A DNA stretch of 64,000 bases, taken from the NCBI GenBank assembly GCA_036667875.1, contig JAVWTD010000004.1, positions 1 to 64,000 of the forward strand. The letters are read 5' to 3'. Of the stretch, positions 1 to 7,712 are shown piece by piece. Positions within the stretch are counted from its first letter, which is position 1. Each line of letters opens with the position of its first letter. Origin of the DNA: CAJGDV01 sp036667875. Lineage in GTDB: Bacteria; Bacillota_I; Bacilli_A; RF39; UBA660. A program made the position numbers and the translations under genes. Below the pieces are notes generated by a model. The model was not told where the DNA came from. It made no database searches and saw only the letters and a program-made list of their open reading frames with translations.

Positions 1-36
1 TTGTTTATAAAAATCATTAATTCTTCCATTAGCCAT
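1..36 (-). CDS. Start of an unidentified gene running off the window
   Basis: Twelve codons read in from an ATG at 36 (MANGRINDFYKQ) and continue beyond base 1. An AAAGGA sequence lies upstream, and the leader (GTGATTGATATGG) closely resembles the leader of the Xre gene at 195-989. The product cannot be identified from so little. It could also be chance, since only 36 bases are visible. Confidence 0.4.
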   Translation of the reverse strand, partial: MANGRINDFYKQ

Positions 37-134
37 ATCAATCACGTATCCTTTATGTAATAATTATAATATATATATAAAATTAAATATAGTCTTATAT
101 TTTTTGAAAAATTGTAGTATTATTATTATAAAGC

Positions 135-164
135 TTAAAAAAGATAGACTTAATTATCTATCTT
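135..164 (-). terminator. Intrinsic terminator after the Xre-family gene
   Basis: On the minus strand an 8-bp stem (AAGATAGA paired with TCTATCTT) is followed by a T-rich tract. It lies 30 bases past the stop of the regulator gene. Confidence 0.75.
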
Positions 165-194
165 CTTGGCTGAACTGTAACATTTTTCACTCAT

Positions 195-989
195 TTACTG
201 AAAATTGGTAACTTTTCTTGATTGAATCTCTGCAATCTTTTCAAAAACTTCACCAACATTAGCATCATTTATTGTTGTGTATCCAAGTTCTTTTAACGCT
301 TGAACTTTAATAGTATTAATTTCTAAAGTTCTACTCATCTTTTCTTCAATTTTATGTTCTATTTGATTTACAAATCTTTTATGAGCTTCTGCAATTTTGT
401 CATTTGAAGTCTTGCCGCTTCCATAAAGTGACATTCCTGAAAACATAATTGATTCAAAAACAAATTGTCTTTCTTCGTTAAACATGAATTCCATTGGTTT
501 AACAAAACCAGTTACTTTAGCAAAATACCCAAGAACATATTTAAGTTCTTCAATATTATCTAGTGATTGCATAAAATTATACATATATTTAAAAGTATAA
601 TATGCATCCATATCATTTGAATCTTCTAGTCTTTCTTTTATTAAATCTATTATATTAATAAGTAGATCTTTTTGTTTTTTTCCTAATTGATTAAAAACTT
701 GCTTTTCACCGTTTATTGTAACTTTTTTTTCTTGAGAGTTTTCTATTAAACTATTTAATCTTGTTTCAACATCTAATATATAATCTGTATCTATTTTTAT
801 GTGGTTTAAATCCTCTGGAGATTTGATACCTAATAAGTTTAACAATAAAACCTTTTTATCTTTTGGCCACTTGTTTAAATCTTCTAATTCAAGATAATTA
901 TATATCATCTGTCTAGAAACTCCTAAAAATTTAGCTAATTTTACTTTAGAAATTCCTACCTCATGTAGTATGTCATTTAGTTTACCCAT
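195..989 (-). CDS. Xre/Cro-type helix-turn-helix protein
   Basis: The 264-residue product is probably a DNA-binding regulator. Residues about 4-50 form a helix-turn-helix (KVKLAKFLGVSRQMIYNYL), with the usual AKFLGVSR turn between helices 2 and 3. The rest is predominantly helical with charged stretches and no recognised sensor domain. The start is placed at the ATG at 989 because GGAGG lies 10 bases upstream; an in-frame GTG at 998 sits inside the ribosome binding site. It stands alone with its own strong promoter and terminator. An inverted repeat upstream of the promoter suggests autoregulation, which is inference. The target genes are unknown. Confidence 0.7.
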   Translation of the reverse strand: MGKLNDILHEVGISKVKLAKFLGVSRQMIYNYLELEDLNKWPKDKKVLLLNLLGIKSPEDLNHIKIDTDYILDVETRLNSLIENSQEKKVTINGEKQVFNQLGKKQKDLLINIIDLIKERLEDSNDMDAYYTFKYMYNFMQSLDNIEELKYVLGYFAKVTGFVKPMEFMFNEERQFVFESIMFSGMSLYGSGKTSNDKIAEAHKRFVNQIEHKIEEKMSRTLEINTIKVQALKELGYTTINDANVGEVFEKIAEIQSRKVTNFQ

Positions 990-1011
990 ATCAATCACAC
1001 CTCCTATTTTA

Positions 1012-1039
1012 ATTATACTATATTCATGTTTAATGTCAA
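1012..1039 (-). promoter_or_regulatory. Sigma-A promoter of the Xre-family gene
   Basis: TTGACA (1034-1039) and TATAAT (1012-1017) are separated by 16 bases on the minus strand, just ahead of the GGAGG of the regulator gene. Confidence 0.8.
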
Positions 1040-1040
1040 G

Positions 1041-1061
1041 TGTAAAGTATACATTTTTACA
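1041..1061. promoter_or_regulatory. Inverted repeat, possible operator
   Basis: TGTAAA and TTTACA half-sites flank a 9-base spacer immediately upstream of the -35 box of the Xre gene. The position suits an autoregulatory operator. This is inference from symmetry only. Confidence 0.35.
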
Positions 1062-1112
1062 ATATTTATCTCCCCTTTTGTTACAAATTTAAAAGAGAAT
1101 ACTTAACAGTAG

Positions 1113-1140
1113 TAGACATTTTCAAAATTTGTAGTATAAT
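1113..1140 (+). promoter_or_regulatory. Sigma-A-like promoter of a candidate small RNA
   Basis: TAGACA (1113-1118) and a perfect TATAAT (1135-1140) lie 16 bases apart on the plus strand, where no plus-strand gene follows. A hairpin and terminator follow instead. Confidence 0.6.
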
Positions 1141-1144
1141 GCGA

Positions 1145-1244
1145 AACAAAGTAGAAAGATTACCTTAAAAAGCGTAAGTCTTTTATTGCTACATTAACTC
1201 CATCTATAAAAAAATTAAGGATTAAATAATATTAATCCTTTTTT
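1145..1244 (+). ncRNA. Candidate small RNA of about 100 nt
   Basis: This intergenic stretch has a plus-strand promoter, a long hairpin at 1151-1192 (GTAG, AAAGA and TTAC pair with GTAA, TCTTT and CTAC around a loop), and an intrinsic terminator at 1217-1244. There is no ribosome binding site or open frame of useful length. No known RNA family is recognised. The transcript is inferred from promoter plus terminator only. Confidence 0.5.
1217..1244 (+). terminator. Intrinsic terminator of the candidate small RNA
   Basis: The stem AAGGATTAA / TTAATCCTT has a 6-base loop and is followed by six T residues. Confidence 0.7.
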
Positions 1245-1245
1245 G

Positions 1246-1318
1246 CAAAATAAAAGAACCTCCCGAGTTAAGTTCCGGACAATCATACTATAAATGATCG
1301 CCACTCGTTTGGTTCTTT
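1246..1318 (-). terminator. Complex hairpin terminator after the flavin module
   Basis: The minus-strand RNA folds into one long imperfect hairpin. It has an outer stem AAAGAACC / GGTTCTTT, then CGAGT / ACTCG, then a 9-bp stem capped by a 7-base loop, with a 9-base bulge on one side. A T-rich tract follows. It lies 48 bases past the Gx-transporter stop and is much more elaborate than the other terminators here. Confidence 0.55.
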
Positions 1319-1365
1319 AAGTATTATAGCACATTTTTCATAAATTGCAACATTTATTTTACATT

Positions 1366-1887
1366 TTAGTAAAGGCTTACTCCAACACTTGCTAGTTCTT
1401 TAAAATTCTTAATCATTTCTTTTGAAATCTTGCCCGTTATTATTCCTGTTGGAATTGAAAATAATAACAACCAGGGAAGATAAAATATCATGTTCGTTGA
1501 CTTTATTAATACTATAGCTACTATGATTTGTCCTATACTATGAAATATTGACCCAACTATGCTAACCCCTATTAAAGATAAGGAAGAGAATCTTTTGATA
1601 ATATACATAGAAATAAGCGATAAGATAGCTCCTCCGAGCGAAAAGAAGAAAGACACACTAAATAGTCCAGTCCTTGTAATGCCTACTAGAATAACCCTTA
1701 AAATAGACACATACATTGCATCCTTAAATGAATAACAATATAGAATAAATAAGATTACAATATTCGCCAAACCTAGTTTTAGTCCTGGTATATATCCATT
1801 AAATAAAGGAATACATGTTTCTATTATATTTAATACTACTGATAAGGCTAAAAGTAAAGATAGCCTTGTAAATTTCTTCATTTCCAT
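1366..1887 (-). CDS. Gx transporter family membrane protein
   Basis: This 173-residue, five- or six-helix membrane protein matches the family called Gx transporter or, historically, heptaprenyl diphosphate synthase component I. The recognisable parts are the N-terminal helix followed by PGLKLGLANIVILF and the later SLGGAILSLISMYIIKR. The start at 1887 has GAGG six bases upstream; a second ATG is two codons in. It follows the NusG-domain-II gene by three bases and is the last gene of a three-gene unit with apbE. The transported substrate is not known; the neighbours suggest flavin or electron-transfer work at the membrane, which is inference. Confidence 0.75.
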   Translation of the reverse strand: MEMKKFTRLSLLLALSVVLNIIETCIPLFNGYIPGLKLGLANIVILFILYCYSFKDAMYVSILRVILVGITRTGLFSVSFFFSLGGAILSLISMYIIKRFSSLSLIGVSIVGSIFHSIGQIIVAIVLIKSTNMIFYLPWLLLFSIPTGIITGKISKEMIKNFKELASVGVSLY

Positions 1888-1890
1888 TTT

Positions 1891-2253
1891 TTACCTCGCT
1901 ACAACATCTAAGTCACTATTATTTTTTAATTTAATTACTATTTTATTCGGAAGACATACTATTTCTTCATAAGATTTTGTTATATAACCTTGTTTACTGC
2001 ATAGGTGTAGTGGAGATTTTTCTGTTTTTACTTTTATTTTTCCATTACCTGCTATTATTCTTACTACTCCATTATAACCATCTACTTTATATTCTTTTTC
2101 TTTTCCATTTAAATCAATTGTTTTTATTAATTTATCTTCATAATAAACATAAGCACTGGAAATATCTTTATCTTCAGTAAGATTTAGAAAGGTAAATAAT
2201 AATGTTGTTACTAGTAAAATAAAAAGAATTAAAATTTTATCTTGTTTATTCAT
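1891..2253 (-). CDS. NusG domain II-containing secreted or anchored protein
   Basis: The product is 120 residues. A membrane anchor (about residues 7-25) is followed by a small extracytoplasmic NusG domain II-like fold. The signature HLCSKQGYI then IVCLPNKIVI, with its two cysteines, is typical of this family. The start codon at 2253 overlaps the end of apbE by 8 bases, and no strong ribosome binding site is seen, so translation is probably coupled to apbE. Members are commonly encoded between ApbE and Gx-transporter genes, as here. The biochemical role is not established. Confidence 0.75.
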   Translation of the reverse strand: MNKQDKILILFILLVTTLLFTFLNLTEDKDISSAYVYYEDKLIKTIDLNGKEKEYKVDGYNGVVRIIAGNGKIKVKTEKSPLHLCSKQGYITKSYEEIVCLPNKIVIKLKNNSDLDVVAR

Positions 2254-3187
2254 ATTTAGAGTACCCACTACTTTTTAGTATCTGATCTTTATTTATGTAA
2301 ATTATAGCTTCTGTGTTTGGAATGGTCTCAATCAAAGATATTGCTTTATTTGGTTCCATTAGAAATAGAGTTGTTGACAATATGTCTGCTAATCCAGAAT
2401 CATTTGAAACAATAGTAACTGACAACATATTTGTTGCAGGATATTTAGTAAACGGATCTATAATGTGATGGTAATTTACACCATCAACTTGAAAGAATCT
2501 TTCATATCCCCCACTTGTTACAACACTAATGTTTTCACCCTTTACAACGCTATACACTTTTGTTTTATCAGTTGGATCTTCTATTCCAATTTTATAGTAA
2601 CCTCTGCTTTCATTTTCCCCTGCTAGAATATTTCCTCCAGCATTTATTAAATAATATTTAATATTGTTCTTTTTAAAATAGTCTGCTACTTTTTGGGTTG
2701 TAAATCCTTTAGCTATAGCTCCTAAATCTAAATTATTAGAATAAACCTTTTTATTTCTTAATTCTATTTTTTTAATTTCTATATTTAATTCTTCTGGTGT
2801 TGGTAATTTCCCATCGTTTTCTTTATGGTTTTTCCAAACATCTATTAAGTTACCCATGTTTATATTGAATAGTCCATCGCTTTTGTCATACCACGTTGAA
2901 CCAAGTTCTAACATTTCATATAATTCATCACTTACTTGATGAGTAAGATTTGCATTTATTTTAGATACTTCACTGTCTAAATCATATTTATTTGTTATTT
3001 TTTGATATTTTTCATATATTTTTGATGCTCCATCAAGTATTTTTTTGGCTTGTTTTGGATTATTCATATAGACTTTTATATTTATATAGGTATCCATAAA
3101 AAATAGGTTTTTATTATATTCTTTTAACTGTGTACACCCGGTTAGAAGAAGAACTAAAGTTGTTATTAAAATTATGTATTTTTTCAT
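2246..3187 (-). CDS. apbE: FAD:protein FMN transferase lipoprotein (ApbE)
   Basis: The enzyme attaches FMN from FAD to threonine residues of exported flavoproteins, outside the membrane. The 313-residue product begins with a lipoprotein signal peptide whose lipobox (LLTGC) places the lipidated cysteine at residue 18. Family motifs include DLGAIAKGFTTQ, INAGGNILAGE and the late YHHIIDPFT. I start at the ATG at 3187, with GGTGAT just upstream; the frame is open further upstream but that would destroy the signal peptide. It leads an operon with the NusG-domain-II and Gx-transporter genes. The flavinylated target is not encoded in this window. Confidence 0.9.
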   Translation of the reverse strand: MKKYIILITTLVLLLTGCTQLKEYNKNLFFMDTYINIKVYMNNPKQAKKILDGASKIYEKYQKITNKYDLDSEVSKINANLTHQVSDELYEMLELGSTWYDKSDGLFNINMGNLIDVWKNHKENDGKLPTPEELNIEIKKIELRNKKVYSNNLDLGAIAKGFTTQKVADYFKKNNIKYYLINAGGNILAGENESRGYYKIGIEDPTDKTKVYSVVKGENISVVTSGGYERFFQVDGVNYHHIIDPFTKYPATNMLSVTIVSNDSGLADILSTTLFLMEPNKAISLIETIPNTEAIIYINKDQILKSSGYSKYE

Positions 3188-3202
3188 TCTATCACCATAA
3201 AT

Positions 3203-3211
3203 ATTATAGCA
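3203..3211 (-). promoter_or_regulatory. Extended -10 promoter of apbE
   Basis: TGCTATAAT stands 16 bases upstream of the apbE start. No good -35 box is visible. The same TGCTATAAT element recurs ahead of three other genes in the window. Confidence 0.5.
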
Positions 3212-3242
3212 TGTATTTTTAATTTTATAAACAAAAAAAGAG

Positions 3243-3467
3243 TTAGACGTTTGTAAGTATAACATCTTCTCCTATTTTTTCTATTTTGTTCCATTTTATT
3301 ACTACTTCATCTTTTGATGTGAATCTTGATATTATGAATTTACTTTTTTCAACCACTATTGATTCTATTTGCCCGTTATTATCTATTATAATATCAATTA
3401 TTTCCCCAATGTAACCTCCCGTAGCTGAGTTTACAATTCTTTTGTTTTGGAGTTCTGAAAGTCTCAA
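3243..3467 (-). CDS. YlmC/YmxH-type PRC-barrel sporulation protein
   Basis: A 74-residue PRC-barrel protein of the YlmC/YmxH family. It begins RLSELQNKRIVNSATG and contains the GGYIGEIIDIIID strand pair typical of the family. TTG at 3467 is chosen as the start because AGGTG lies six bases upstream and homologues begin MRLSEL; the in-frame GTG at 3476 is part of the ribosome binding site. It follows sigG by 50 bases, as in Bacillus where ylmC lies a little downstream of sigG. The function is unknown; sporulation is suggested by context. Confidence 0.8.
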   Translation of the reverse strand: MRLSELQNKRIVNSATGGYIGEIIDIIIDNNGQIESIVVEKSKFIISRFTSKDEVVIKWNKIEKIGEDVILTNV

Positions 3468-3517
3468 ATTAATCACCTATTTAAGTATATTCAAATTTTT
3501 TCATATTATAAGATATA

Positions 3518-4294
3518 TTAAAGAATTTGTTTTTTTATTGATTCAATTCCACTTTTTTCTAGTCTTGAAATTTGGGCTTGTGAAATTGAAAGTTCTGTTG
3601 AAAGTTCCATTTGTGTTTTACCGAATATATATCTTTCTAGGAGTATATATTTTTCTTTTTCTTTGATATGTTTTAATGCTTCTTTTAATGAAATTTTTGT
3701 TTCAATATCAAATAGTTTATCTTTTTTGTCTTCTAGTTGGTCACAAAGATATATTGTATCAGAACCATCATTATAGATTGGTTCAAACATGGAGAGTGTT
3801 TCTTTCATTGAATCAATGGCATTTGCAAGTTCAAATTCGGTTATTCCAAGTGATATTGCAAGTTCCATTTTTGATGGTTCTTTTCCTGTTTGCATGATTA
3901 GTTCTTCTTTTTTTCTTAAAATTTGATATGATAAATCTTTAACACTTCTTGAAACACGATAACTAGTGTTGTCTCTTAGATATCTTTTTATTTCTCCTAG
4001 AATCATTGGAACAGCGTATGTCGAAAATTTTACTTCGTGTTTTAAGTCGAAATTATCGATTGCTTTTATAAGCCCTATACACCCTACTTGGAATAAGTCA
4101 TCCATATTATCACATCTGTTCATATACTTTCTTAAGATGGATAAGACAAGCTTTAGATTACCATTTACGAGGTCATCTTTGGCAAATATATCTCCTTTTT
4201 TTAATTTTATGAATAGGTCTATCATTTCATTGTTTGTTAATACTTTTATGTTTGATGTATTAACATTTGATATTTCGACTTTGTGTCTAGCCAT
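3518..4294 (-). CDS. sigG: RNA polymerase sporulation sigma factor SigG
   Basis: This is the late forespore sigma factor. The 258-residue product matches sigma-G across its length. It has the N-terminal RHKVEI and TNNEM segment, region 2 (VNGNLKLVLS, DDLFQVGCIGLIKAIDNFD, VKFSTYAVPMILGEIKRYLRD), and region 4 (GKTQMELSTELSISQAQISRLEKS). The start at 4294 has AAAGGGG nine bases upstream, but that sequence is half of a hairpin stem with the preceding gene's end, so translation may be weak. In Bacillus sigG lies next to sigE; here they are 14 kb apart. The downstream neighbour is ylmC-like, as expected. Confidence 0.93.
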   Translation of the reverse strand: MARHKVEISNVNTSNIKVLTNNEMIDLFIKLKKGDIFAKDDLVNGNLKLVLSILRKYMNRCDNMDDLFQVGCIGLIKAIDNFDLKHEVKFSTYAVPMILGEIKRYLRDNTSYRVSRSVKDLSYQILRKKEELIMQTGKEPSKMELAISLGITEFELANAIDSMKETLSMFEPIYNDGSDTIYLCDQLEDKKDKLFDIETKISLKEALKHIKEKEKYILLERYIFGKTQMELSTELSISQAQISRLEKSGIESIKKQIL

Positions 4295-4300
4295 AATAAA

Positions 4301-4337
4301 AATCCCCTTTCATATCAATAATGATACTTTGGGGATT
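4301..4337 (-). terminator. Hairpin that ends the flippase transcript and covers the sigG ribosome binding site
   Basis: AATCCCC and GGGGATT pair on the minus strand around a loop that can pair further, and a short T-rich tract follows. The GGGG of the 3' arm is the Shine-Dalgarno sequence of sigG. The element may act both as a terminator and as a brake on sigG translation. Confidence 0.65.
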
Positions 4338-4340
4338 ATT

Positions 4341-5339
4341 TTATTCACTTTTTATATTAAAAGTAATTCCTCCGATTATAACTGGCATTATATAAGTAAT
4401 AAAACGCCATAAAATGAGAGATGATGACAATGGAGAACCTTTAATAAAAGAACCTATTACTTTTATATAGGCATATTCCATTCCTCCGGTTCCTCCTGGA
4501 ATTGGCACATAAGACCCTGCTAGGAAGATAAATGTCCCTGCCACTATAATTCCTATGATATTACTACTAATTGTAATACTTAGGGCTTTAAATATGAATA
4601 TGAGGACTAGGAAATTAAGAATCAATGCTATAAACTGATAAAGGATTCCTTTTAAAACTAATATATGATTTTTACGAAGATTATAAAAACCATTATAAAA
4701 GTCATTACAAGTAATTTCTAGTTTTTCAATTAGTTTGTCTTTTTCTTTTATTATTTTTAATTTATGTAATAATTTTGTTGTTTTAAAAACTATTGCTTTA
4801 TTTATTTTTTTATTGAATCCAACAATATATGCGAATATTAATAAGAATAAATTAAGTAAAAAACCTAATAAAATCATTTTACTAATAAAAGAAGATAATG
4901 TGACTAGTTTAAAGATTAAATTAACAACATAACAAATAACACTTAATATTATTAATGCTATTTGATAAAGTAAAAAGTTTTCTACTATTATGTTTGTTCC
5001 ATTACTTACTTTTATATCATCTTTGGTAAGTTCATATACTTGAAGTGGTTGTCCTCCACTTGCAAGTGGAGTTATTCCGTTAAAGAATTTTGTTATAGTA
5101 TTTAATCTAAATGATTTTCTAAATGTATATTTTGGTTTATATTGTCTTATTAATGTTTGAAGAACTTTAGTTTCAATAATAAATCCAATATAATAAAGAA
5201 TAACTGAGCATATTAACCAAAATAAGTTTACATTTTTTAAAGTATTTATTATATTGTTATATTCAGGTGCTATAATAAAACCCATCATACCAAGTGACAA
5301 CAACAATACTATAATACTTTTAAATTTTATGTTTTTCAT
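4341..5339 (-). CDS. Flippase-like integral membrane protein (UPF0104 / LPG synthase TM family)
   Basis: The product is 332 residues with about eight transmembrane helices and belongs to the lysylphosphatidylglycerol synthase TM / YbhN flippase-like family. It shows the FNGITPLASGGQPLQVYEL segment and the late SYVPIPGGTGGMEYAY motif, both highly characteristic. ATG at 5339 is used (GGGAG eight bases upstream); a GTG five codons earlier is inside the ribosome binding site. It has no aminoacyltransferase domain. A GT2 glycosyltransferase lies directly upstream, and together they may assemble or translocate a glycolipid, which is inference. Confidence 0.8.
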   Translation of the reverse strand: MKNIKFKSIIVLLLSLGMMGFIIAPEYNNIINTLKNVNLFWLICSVILYYIGFIIETKVLQTLIRQYKPKYTFRKSFRLNTITKFFNGITPLASGGQPLQVYELTKDDIKVSNGTNIIVENFLLYQIALIILSVICYVVNLIFKLVTLSSFISKMILLGFLLNLFLLIFAYIVGFNKKINKAIVFKTTKLLHKLKIIKEKDKLIEKLEITCNDFYNGFYNLRKNHILVLKGILYQFIALILNFLVLIFIFKALSITISSNIIGIIVAGTFIFLAGSYVPIPGGTGGMEYAYIKVIGSFIKGSPLSSSLILWRFITYIMPVIIGGITFNIKSE

Positions 5340-5382
5340 ATATTTCACTCCCACTTTCTCTATTATATCATTTCTTATAATT

Positions 5383-5410
5383 TAGTATATTACAAATATG
5401 TAATATACTA
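5383..5410. repeat. Perfect 12-bp inverted repeat between glycosyltransferase and flippase genes
   Basis: TAGTATATTACA and its exact complement flank a 4-base loop. It lies just past the glycosyltransferase stop and can form a strong AT hairpin. There is no T tract on the minus strand, so it may be an operator or a processing site instead of a terminator. Confidence 0.55.
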
Positions 5411-5416
5411 GGAATA

Positions 5417-6097
5417 TTATTTTTTATTAGAAAACATTATTTTATATATACGAATGGAATCCTTTAATGGTTTAAAATGACTCATCCCTTTTTCTTTATT
5501 ATATATTGTATTTATAAATTCAAATTGGAAATCCATTTGGTGTTTAATCAAGTAAATAAGAGCTTCAAGTTCAAATTCAAACCCATCTGATTTAAGATTT
5601 TTAATTAAATCTACTGCTTTTTTGGAATAAATTCTAAGTCCTGTTTGGGTATCAGGAATATATACTTTATAGAGTTTTTTAAAAATATAGGCTGATAATT
5701 TATTTGCTTTCTTTCTTAAAACGGGAACACCTTTTTTGTCAAAATCTCTTGTTCCTATAATAGTATAGTTTTCTGTTGGAACAAATGAATCTACGAGTTT
5801 TAGAATTGATTCTATGTCGTGTTGTCCATCATCATCTATAGTTAATATTCCTCTATAGTCTTTATAGTTTTCTTCGATATAAGCAAATCCTGTTTTTAAT
5901 GCTTTTCCTTTTCCACTATTTTTTCTATGTGTTAAAATAGTATGGTTTATCTCTTTAAATATTTTTTTTTGTTCTATGTCTGATCCGTCATTTACAATTA
6001 CTATATCAGTAAGGTTATTTTTTTCTAAATTTTCTATTACTTCAAGTAGTTTTCTAGTTGGGTTTAGTGTTGGAATTAAAACAATTAAATTTTTCAC
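5417..6097 (-). CDS. Family 2 glycosyltransferase, DPM-synthase-like
   Basis: A 226-residue cytoplasmic GT2 enzyme. The GT-A fold is seen in LIPTLNPTR, IVNDGS, HRKNSGKGKALKTGF and the metal-binding LTIDDDGQHD. PDTQTGLRIYSKKAV and DGFEFELE are typical of polyprenyl-phosphate sugar transferases. There is no C-terminal membrane domain. Its start overlaps the yaiI-like gene by four bases (ATGA), so the two are translationally coupled. The flippase-like gene follows 77 bases downstream. A polyprenyl-phosphate hexose synthase is the likeliest role, but the donor sugar cannot be read from sequence. Confidence 0.8.
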   Translation of the reverse strand: MKNLIVLIPTLNPTRKLLEVIENLEKNNLTDIVIVNDGSDIEQKKIFKEINHTILTHRKNSGKGKALKTGFAYIEENYKDYRGILTIDDDGQHDIESILKLVDSFVPTENYTIIGTRDFDKKGVPVLRKKANKLSAYIFKKLYKVYIPDTQTGLRIYSKKAVDLIKNLKSDGFEFELEALIYLIKHQMDFQFEFINTIYNKEKGMSHFKPLKDSIRIYKIMFSNKK

Positions 6098-6522
6098 ATT
6101 ATTACTCCTTCAATACTTTTAATTAGTTTGTCTTCGTCTTCTTTTGTTCTTTTCTTTATTCCTTTTGATCTGTTTTTCAGTTTTCTTTCCATGGCATTAA
6201 GATGTTTTTCATAATTTAGTTGGTCAATATTTTCATTTGTAAATATAAGCCCTTTTGGGCTTATTGGTATTGCTCCTAACGCTAGTGCAATTGTTGCTAG
6301 TCCAAAATCTTGTGTAATTAAAATGTCTCCATTTTTTAAAATGTTTGCAATTTTCATATCAACACTTTGAAATCCTTTTGATACTGTAATTATTTTGGCG
6401 TAGTTATTTTCTATTTTATGGGTATCATCTAAATATAGTTCTAATTCAATATTGTAATTTATAGCCAAGGAAGTTATTGCTTTAATGCTTGGACACGCAT
6501 CAGCGTCTACTATTATTTTCAT
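6094..6522 (-). CDS. YaiI/YqxD family protein (UPF0178)
   Basis: A 142-residue member of the YaiI/YqxD family. The family start is plain (IIVDADACPSIKAI), followed by the conserved GDILITQDFGLATIALALGA and ISPKGLIFTNENI. The fold is PIN-like by family knowledge, so a nuclease role is possible but undemonstrated. The gene overlaps the glycosyltransferase by four bases and follows the Lys-rich membrane protein by four bases. It is cytoplasmic, of usual length, with intact motifs. Confidence 0.85.
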   Translation of the reverse strand: MKIIVDADACPSIKAITSLAINYNIELELYLDDTHKIENNYAKIITVSKGFQSVDMKIANILKNGDILITQDFGLATIALALGAIPISPKGLIFTNENIDQLNYEKHLNAMERKLKNRSKGIKKRTKEDEDKLIKSIEGVIM

Positions 6523-6526
6523 ATTT

Positions 6527-7642
6527 TTACCTTTTTAATTTTTTAGAATATCCATTAATATTATATAATAAATTTTCTTCTAAAAAATCAATCTTTTCTA
6601 TAGATTCTTTTAATTCTTCTCTAAAATAATATATAGGATAATTATTTATTAAGTATTTTTTAATTTCTCTTAATCTATTTAGAGAATCATCTATTAAATT
6701 TGTTGTTGTACTTTCTATTTTATCTTTTTTAATTTTGTTTATATCAAGTAGTTTAATATCGTAATCTTTAGTAATATTTATGCTTGCTAAGCGAGTTGCA
6801 TTATTAAACATTATGGAGTCAATTAGTGTTCTTATACTACTACCTTTAAATTGATGGTTTAATAGATTTACTTTATAATAATAAAGCAAGTTAACAGTAG
6901 ATTTAATCATATTAAACGATTGTAATTCTAATAGTGATTTAAATAATTTAGTTTGATTAGTTATATCTTTTTTTGTTATTTTTAAGTCTATAAATTTAAT
7001 TATTTGTTCTTTTTTTAATGTTGGTTCATTTTTTTTGATTAATTTTATTTTATCAATTTTTTGAATAGCCTTTTTATTAATAATTATATTTGATTTATTT
7101 TTAACTTCTTTAGTTTTAGATGTCTGATTATTTAATATTTCTTTTTCTACGATTTTTTGTAATGTTTCTTTATCAATGATTTTTAAATCTTGGTAGTCAT
7201 TTAATATTCCTTTTTTTACAAGTTTTAAGTTGTGATAGTTATTTATATTTCTTTTTTTAAAGTTTTTTATATTTTTTTGTAATTTTGCTTTTTTTGAATT
7301 TTTTTGTAATTTTTCTTTTTTAACAGTTTTTGAATTTTTTGTTATATGGTTTGGAATTAATACCGAGTTTTTTTTGAAAGGAATATTTTTATTTTTTAGG
7401 GGTATATCTATTTTATTATTTCTTTTTTTGATTAATTCTCTTTTTTTAAGTTTGAGTGTTTCTTCTCTTTTTACTAGATTATTATATTTGCTTTTTAAAC
7501 TTTTTATGTTTATTTTAACCTTATCTTGTTTTTTATTTGGAACAAAAAAGGATATGATGAATGTTAAAAAAAAGAAAAGTAAACATAGTGGTTTTCTAAA
7601 CAATCTTATGTATATTAGTTCTTCTTCTTTTTTCTTTTTCAT
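6527..7642 (-). CDS. Lys-rich single-pass membrane protein of unknown function
   Basis: A 371-residue protein I do not recognise. Residues about 14-34 are a single strong membrane helix preceded by a KKKK cluster, so the C-terminal part is predicted to lie outside. Then comes a very long lysine- and asparagine-rich stretch (about 40-200) with repeated short KK/KN runs that is probably disordered or coiled. A more ordered helical C-terminal half (about 210-371) follows. The start has GAGGTG upstream. Composition is strongly AT-driven. It might tether the envelope to something acidic, but that is speculation. Confidence 0.7.
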   Translation of the reverse strand: MKKKKEEELIYIRLFRKPLCLLFFFLTFIISFFVPNKKQDKVKINIKSLKSKYNNLVKREETLKLKKRELIKKRNNKIDIPLKNKNIPFKKNSVLIPNHITKNSKTVKKEKLQKNSKKAKLQKNIKNFKKRNINNYHNLKLVKKGILNDYQDLKIIDKETLQKIVEKEILNNQTSKTKEVKNKSNIIINKKAIQKIDKIKLIKKNEPTLKKEQIIKFIDLKITKKDITNQTKLFKSLLELQSFNMIKSTVNLLYYYKVNLLNHQFKGSSIRTLIDSIMFNNATRLASINITKDYDIKLLDINKIKKDKIESTTTNLIDDSLNRLREIKKYLINNYPIYYFREELKESIEKIDFLEENLLYNINGYSKKLKR

Positions 7643-7684
7643 AAATTACACCTCTTTTGCCAACTGCTCAGTTAATATTATACC

Positions 7685-7712
7685 ACAAAAAAAATAACAA
7701 TTTAATGTTATT
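7685..7712 (-). terminator. Intrinsic terminator of the leucine-rich-repeat gene
   Basis: AATAACA / TGTTATT with a short loop is followed by eight T residues on the minus strand. It overlaps the stop codon of the gene. Confidence 0.75.
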
